64,000 nt of DNA, from positions 682,001 to 746,000 of the forward strand of contig NZ_QXJI01000001.1 in the NCBI RefSeq assembly GCF_003586305.1, written 5' to 3'. The notes beneath the pieces were generated by a model. The model saw only the letters and a list, made by a program, of their open reading frames with translations. It did no database searches and had not been told where the DNA came from. Below are positions 60,822-64,000 of this stretch, in pieces. The translations under genes were made by a program, and so were the position numbers. The DNA is from Cognatilysobacter tabacisoli (GTDB lineage Bacteria > Pseudomonadota > Gammaproteobacteria > Xanthomonadales > Xanthomonadaceae). The first letter of the stretch is position 1, and every line of letters starts with the position of its first letter.

Positions 60822-61238
60822 TCAGCGCGCCGGCGGGCGGCGCTTCTTGTCCTTGTCCTTGGCCAGGTTCGGACCGAACTGGCGGACCGACGTGCGGGCC
60901 AGTTCCTCGTCCTGCTCGGCGAAGTAATCGCCTTCCCAGCGGGCGAGCGTGTCGCCTTCGAAGAACAGCGTGAAGTTCTTCGTTTCGGTGCGGCCGAGGC
61001 GGCCGGTACGCTGCGTCGCGGTGTAGTCCCAGCGCTCCGGGTGGTACGGGTCCTGCACCGACGGTGTGCCGAGCAGCAGCAGCACCTGCTGCTTGTCCAT
61101 GCCGGCCTGCAGCTGGTCGACGTTGGCCTTCTCCAGCAGGTTGCCCTGGTAGATCGGCTGCTTGTAGACGATGCCGCAACCGGTGGTCACCGAGGCGGCA
61201 ATGAGGAGCGGCAGGAGCTTCGGCAGGAGCGTGCGCAT
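60822..61238 (-). CDS. bamE: Outer-membrane assembly lipoprotein BamE (OmlA/SmpA)
   Basis: A 138-residue lipoprotein of the BAM complex that inserts beta-barrel proteins. The signal peptide ends at the lipobox with TTGC (Cys near 21). The BamE core follows: IYQGNLLEKANVDQLQAGMDKQQVLLLLGTPSVQDPYHPERWDY. The C-terminus is basic (AKDKDKKRRPPAR). I start at the ATG at 61238, which gives a normal signal peptide. It is divergent from fur, the arrangement known as omlA-fur in Xanthomonas. Confidence 0.95.
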   Translation of the reverse strand: MRTLLPKLLPLLIAASVTTGCGIVYKQPIYQGNLLEKANVDQLQAGMDKQQVLLLLGTPSVQDPYHPERWDYTATQRTGRLGRTETKNFTLFFEGDTLARWEGDYFAEQDEELARTSVRQFGPNLAKDKDKKRRPPAR

Positions 61239-61400
61239 CGGGGTCCGCAACGGAAGGACAGGGGGCCGATGATACACTGGCGCAGCTTCGCCGCACCCGC
61301 GCGCCGCGCGCGTTCATGCGGCGTTGAGCCCCTGGAAGGCGCGCTGCGCCGACCCCGCGCGATGCGTCCGACCGGCGCCGCGCACCGCCAAGGAGCCCCG

Positions 61401-61802
61401 ATGGAATCGCAAGACTTGCGCAATGCCGGCCTCAAGGTGACGCACCCGCGCGTGCGCATCCTCGAGCTGCTGGAGCAGGCCAAGCCGCGGCACATGACGG
61501 CCGAGGACATCTACCGCCACCTGCTCGAGCAGGGCGAGGACATCGGGCTGGCGACGGTATACCGCGTGCTCACCCAGTTCGAGGCCGCCGGGCTGGTGCT
61601 CAAGCACAACTTCGAGGCCGGGCAGTCGGTGTACGAGCTCGATCGCGGCCACCACCACGACCACATGGTCGACATCGACACCGGCAAGATCATCGAGTTC
61701 GAGAGCCCCGAGATCGAGGACCTGCAGCGCAGGATCGCGGCCAAGCACGGCTACGACATCGAAGAGCATTCGCTGGTGCTGTACGTGCGCAAGAAGCGCT
61801 GA
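61401..61802 (+). CDS. fur: Ferric uptake regulator
   Basis: A 133-residue Fur. The winged helix spans residues 1-83 (LKVTHPRVRILELLEQ, MTAEDIYRHLLEQGEDIGLATVYRVLTQFEAAGLV), followed by the metal-binding dimerisation domain (DRGHHHDHMVDIDTGKIIEFESPEIE). The CxxC structural zinc motifs of some Fur proteins are absent. AAGGAG lies eight bases before the ATG at 61401. The 162-base region shared with bamE contains ATGATACACTGG (61269-61280), AT-rich and -10-like on both strands. Confidence 0.96.
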   Translation: MESQDLRNAGLKVTHPRVRILELLEQAKPRHMTAEDIYRHLLEQGEDIGLATVYRVLTQFEAAGLVLKHNFEAGQSVYELDRGHHHDHMVDIDTGKIIEFESPEIEDLQRRIAAKHGYDIEEHSLVLYVRKKR

Positions 61803-61821
61803 ACGCCGGAGCCGACCGACC

Positions 61822-62331
61822 ATGGGCGAGACGACGATCCGCTGTTCCTGCTGTGGCGAGATGGTGTCGCGCGCCACGTCCGAGTTCGCATTCACGTTCC
61901 CGGACGCCTACGCCGCGCTGAAGCCCGCGCAGCGTGCGTCGCCCGACACGTTCTGCGAGCGCCACTTCTGCGCGATCGGGTCGACGCGGCTGTTCGTGCG
62001 CGGGCTGCTGCCGATGAAGGTCGTCGACGGCGGCGAAACGTACTGCATCGGCGCGTGGGCCGAGCTGGCCGAGCACGACTGGCGGATGGCCCGGCAGATG
62101 TGGGACGGCACCGGCAACGACCGGGTGCCGGCGTTCCCCGGCGTGCTGGCCAACGAGCTGCCGCGGCTGTTCGAGGACAGCACGCGCGGGCTCGAGGTGC
62201 TCGTGCAGCTGCACGACGCGACCCGCCCGACCTTCCGGCTGGTCGACACGGGCCATCCACTTGAGGACGAGCAGCGAGCCGGCATCACCGCGCACCGCGC
62301 CCTGCAGTTCACCGCGCTCGCCGATCGCTGA
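61822..62331 (+). CDS. DUF2199 family protein
   Basis: A 169-residue soluble protein beginning TIRCSCCGEMVSR, a CxCC cysteine cluster that may bind metal. It continues with FAFTFPDAYAALKPAQR and STRLFVRGLLPMKVVDGGETYCIGAWAEL, which fit the DUF2199 family. No function is established. It starts 19 bases after fur in the same direction, so it may be cotranscribed. It converges on recN. Confidence 0.75.
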   Translation: MGETTIRCSCCGEMVSRATSEFAFTFPDAYAALKPAQRASPDTFCERHFCAIGSTRLFVRGLLPMKVVDGGETYCIGAWAELAEHDWRMARQMWDGTGNDRVPAFPGVLANELPRLFEDSTRGLEVLVQLHDATRPTFRLVDTGHPLEDEQRAGITAHRALQFTALADR

Positions 62332-62361
62332 GCACGCCGCCGGCGCGCGTGCCGAAATCGG

Positions 62362-64000
62362 CTAGCTGACGTCCGCGAGCAGGCGCCTGGCCGCCGCGCG
62401 CACCTCGCGGCTGAGTTCGACGCCGCCGAGCATCCGCGCGATCTCTTCTTCGCGCTGCTTGCGGTCGAGCGCCTGCACCGAGCTCAGCGTGACGCCCTCG
62501 CTCGCGGACTTGCTGACGCGGTAGTGCGCATGGCCCTGCGCGGCGACCTGCGGCAGGTGGGTCACGCACAGGACCTGCCGGCTCTCGCCGAGGGCGCGCA
62601 GCTTCTGCCCGACGATGTCGGCGACCGCGCCGCCGATGCCAGTGTCGACCTCGTCGAACACCATCGTCGCAACCGCATCGAGGCCCAGTGCGGCAACTTC
62701 GATCGCCAGCGAGATGCGCGACAGTTCGCCGCCGGAGGCGACCTTGCGCAGCGGCTTGGCCGGTTGCCCGGGGTTGGCGGCGACGAGGAACTCCACGCGC
62801 TCCCCGCCGGCCGGGTCCGGCCGGTCGGTGTCGAGCGGCTCGATCGCGATCTCGAAGCGACCACCGCCCATGCCTAGCTCGTCGATGAGCGCAGTGGTGG
62901 CGTCGGACAGCGCGCGTGCGGCCTCGCGGCGGCGCGCGCCGAGTACATCGGCGGCGCTGCGCCACGCGGAACGCGCGCGCTCCAGCTCGACGTCGAGCGA
63001 CGCCAGCCGCACGCCCGCGCCGCGCAGCTCGTCGAGCTCGGCGGCGATCGCGTCGCGGCGCTCGGCCAGCTGCTCCGGCGCGACCCGGTGCTTGCGGGCG
63101 AGTTCGTGCAGGCGGCCCATCCGCCGTTCGAGGCCGTCGAACGCCTCGGGGTCGACATCGAGGTCGCCGCGCACGCGGTCGAGCAGCACCAGCGCCTCGT
63201 CGACCTGGATCGCGGCGGCATCGAGCATGGCGTCGACCTCGAGCAGGCGCGGCTCGTGCTCGGCCACGCGCTGCAGTTCGGCGCGCACCTGCTGCAGCGC
63301 GCGCGACAGCGACGGCGCGTCGTCGCCGCCGAGGCGGGCAAACGCGCCCTCGCACGCGGCGATCAGGCCGGCGGCGTGGGCCAGCCGGCGCTGATCGGCG
63401 TTGAGCTTGGCAATGGACTCCGGCTCGAGCGTCTCGCGGTCGAGCTCGGCGTGCTGGTGGCCGAGCCAGTCGATGCGCTCGGACACGTCGCCCTGGGCCG
63501 ACAGGCGCTCGCGCTCGCGCTGCAGCGCCTGCCAGTCGTCGGCGGCGCGGCGGACCGCGGCCAGTTCGACTTCGTTGCGCCCGAACGCGTCGAGGAGCGC
63601 GAGCTGGCTCGGCCGCGCCATCAGCGCCTGGTGCTCGTGTTGGCCGTGGATCTCAACGAGGGTCGAGGCGAGCTCCGACAGCTGGCCCAGCGTGACCGGA
63701 CGCCCGTTGATCCACGCCTTCGAGCCGCCGTCGGCGCGGACGATCCGTCGCAGCTGGCAGTCGCCGTCGTCGTCGAGTTCGTTCTCGGCCAGCCAGGCGC
63801 GCGCCGCCGGCACGTCGTCGAGGCGGAACTGCGCGGCGACCTCGGCGCGATCGGCGCCGTGACGGACCACGCCGCTGTCCGCGCGCAGGCCCGACAGCAG
63901 CCCGAGCGCGTCGACCAGCAGCGACTTGCCGGCGCCGGTTTCGCCGGAGATGACCGTCAGGCCGGGTCCGAAGGCCAGTTCGGCCTCGCTGACGACGGCG
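62362..64000 (-). CDS. recN: DNA repair protein RecN (5' end outside window)
   Basis: An SMC-like ATPase of double-strand-break repair. The visible part of 546 codons begins within the N-terminal ATPase (Walker A GETGAGKS near 63940). It continues through the conserved LVEIHGQHEHQALM and the coiled-coil arms, and ends with the C-terminal ATPase half (KVASGGELSRISLAIEV signature, then MVFDEVDTGIGGAVADIVGQKL Walker B). The start codon and upstream regulatory DNA lie beyond 64000. It fits the repair-rich content of the region and is normally SOS-controlled. Confidence 0.96.
   Translation of the reverse strand, partial: AVVSEAELAFGPGLTVISGETGAGKSLLVDALGLLSGLRADSGVVRHGADRAEVAAQFRLDDVPAARAWLAENELDDDGDCQLRRIVRADGGSKAWINGRPVTLGQLSELASTLVEIHGQHEHQALMARPSQLALLDAFGRNEVELAAVRRAADDWQALQRERERLSAQGDVSERIDWLGHQHAELDRETLEPESIAKLNADQRRLAHAAGLIAACEGAFARLGGDDAPSLSRALQQVRAELQRVAEHEPRLLEVDAMLDAAAIQVDEALVLLDRVRGDLDVDPEAFDGLERRMGRLHELARKHRVAPEQLAERRDAIAAELDELRGAGVRLASLDVELERARSAWRSAADVLGARRREAARALSDATTALIDELGMGGGRFEIAIEPLDTDRPDPAGGERVEFLVAANPGQPAKPLRKVASGGELSRISLAIEVAALGLDAVATMVFDEVDTGIGGAVADIVGQKLRALGESRQVLCVTHLPQVAAQGHAHYRVSKSASEGVTLSSVQALDRKQREEEIARMLGGVELSREVRAAARRLLADVS

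Overview
The window is very GC-rich chromosomal DNA from a gammaproteobacterium. It is most likely a member of the Xanthomonadales/Lysobacteraceae, of the Lysobacter or Luteimonas kind. Pointers are the split methionine synthase behind an ArsR-methyltransferase regulator, the kynurenine to 2-aminomuconate pathway, the ratA-rnfH / bamE / fur neighbourhood, the lexA-imuA-imuB-dnaE2 cassette, and a tmRNA tag reading ANDDNYALAA. This is an inference from gene content; no 16S gene is present. I see no insertion sequence, prophage, CRISPR array, tRNA or rRNA.

Layout. 1-4062 (minus): a methionine-synthase operon (ArsR-methyltransferase regulator, then MetH in two pieces, the second running off the left edge) with a palindromic operator candidate. 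4190-12448 (plus): acyl-CoA dehydrogenase, the giant NAD-glutamate dehydrogenase, NAD kinase and a 5'-nucleotidase. 12485-29179 (minus): a nearly gap-free run of nineteen genes from asnS down to a DUF2939 gene. Its core is tryptophan/kynurenine degradation (nbaE, carbonic anhydrase, nbaF, nbaC, an SbtA-like bicarbonate permease, ACMSD, kynU, kmo), flanked by nei, sbcB, a PaiB-like regulator, a degenerate SDR and small membrane or acidic proteins.

29348-37996 (plus): an A-type Fe-S carrier, then the SOS mutagenesis cassette lexA-imuA-imuB-dnaE2 behind a LexA-type palindrome overlapping a promoter, then a secreted DUF885 peptidase-like protein. 38262-42514 (plus): rpsF-rpsR-rplI ending in a strong terminator, then dnaB behind a cluster of DnaA-box-like sites, and alr. 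42524-46329: a light-repair operon ((6-4)-type Fe-S photolyase, SDR lacking the catalytic Tyr, class I photolyase). 46409-48708: a WS/DGAT acyltransferase and an OmpA-type lipoprotein. 48899-54606: the four-gene ligase-associated DNA-repair cassette (exonuclease, ATP-ligase, Lhr-type helicase, PdeM).

54719-55072: tmRNA (ssrA), with its partner smpB about 4.4 kb away. 55374-57127: fabA-fabB. 57186-59390: an orphan CHASE-PAS histidine kinase. 59428-62331: smpB, ratA, rnfH, bamE, fur and a DUF2199 gene. 62362 to the right edge: recN (5' part missing).

The most distinctive theme is DNA repair: nei, sbcB, lexA/imuAB/dnaE2, two photolyases, the ligase cassette and recN all lie within 64 kb. The least explained contexts are the bicarbonate permease plus carbonic anhydrase inside the kynurenine operon, and the two SDR proteins with degenerate active sites inside otherwise recognisable operons.
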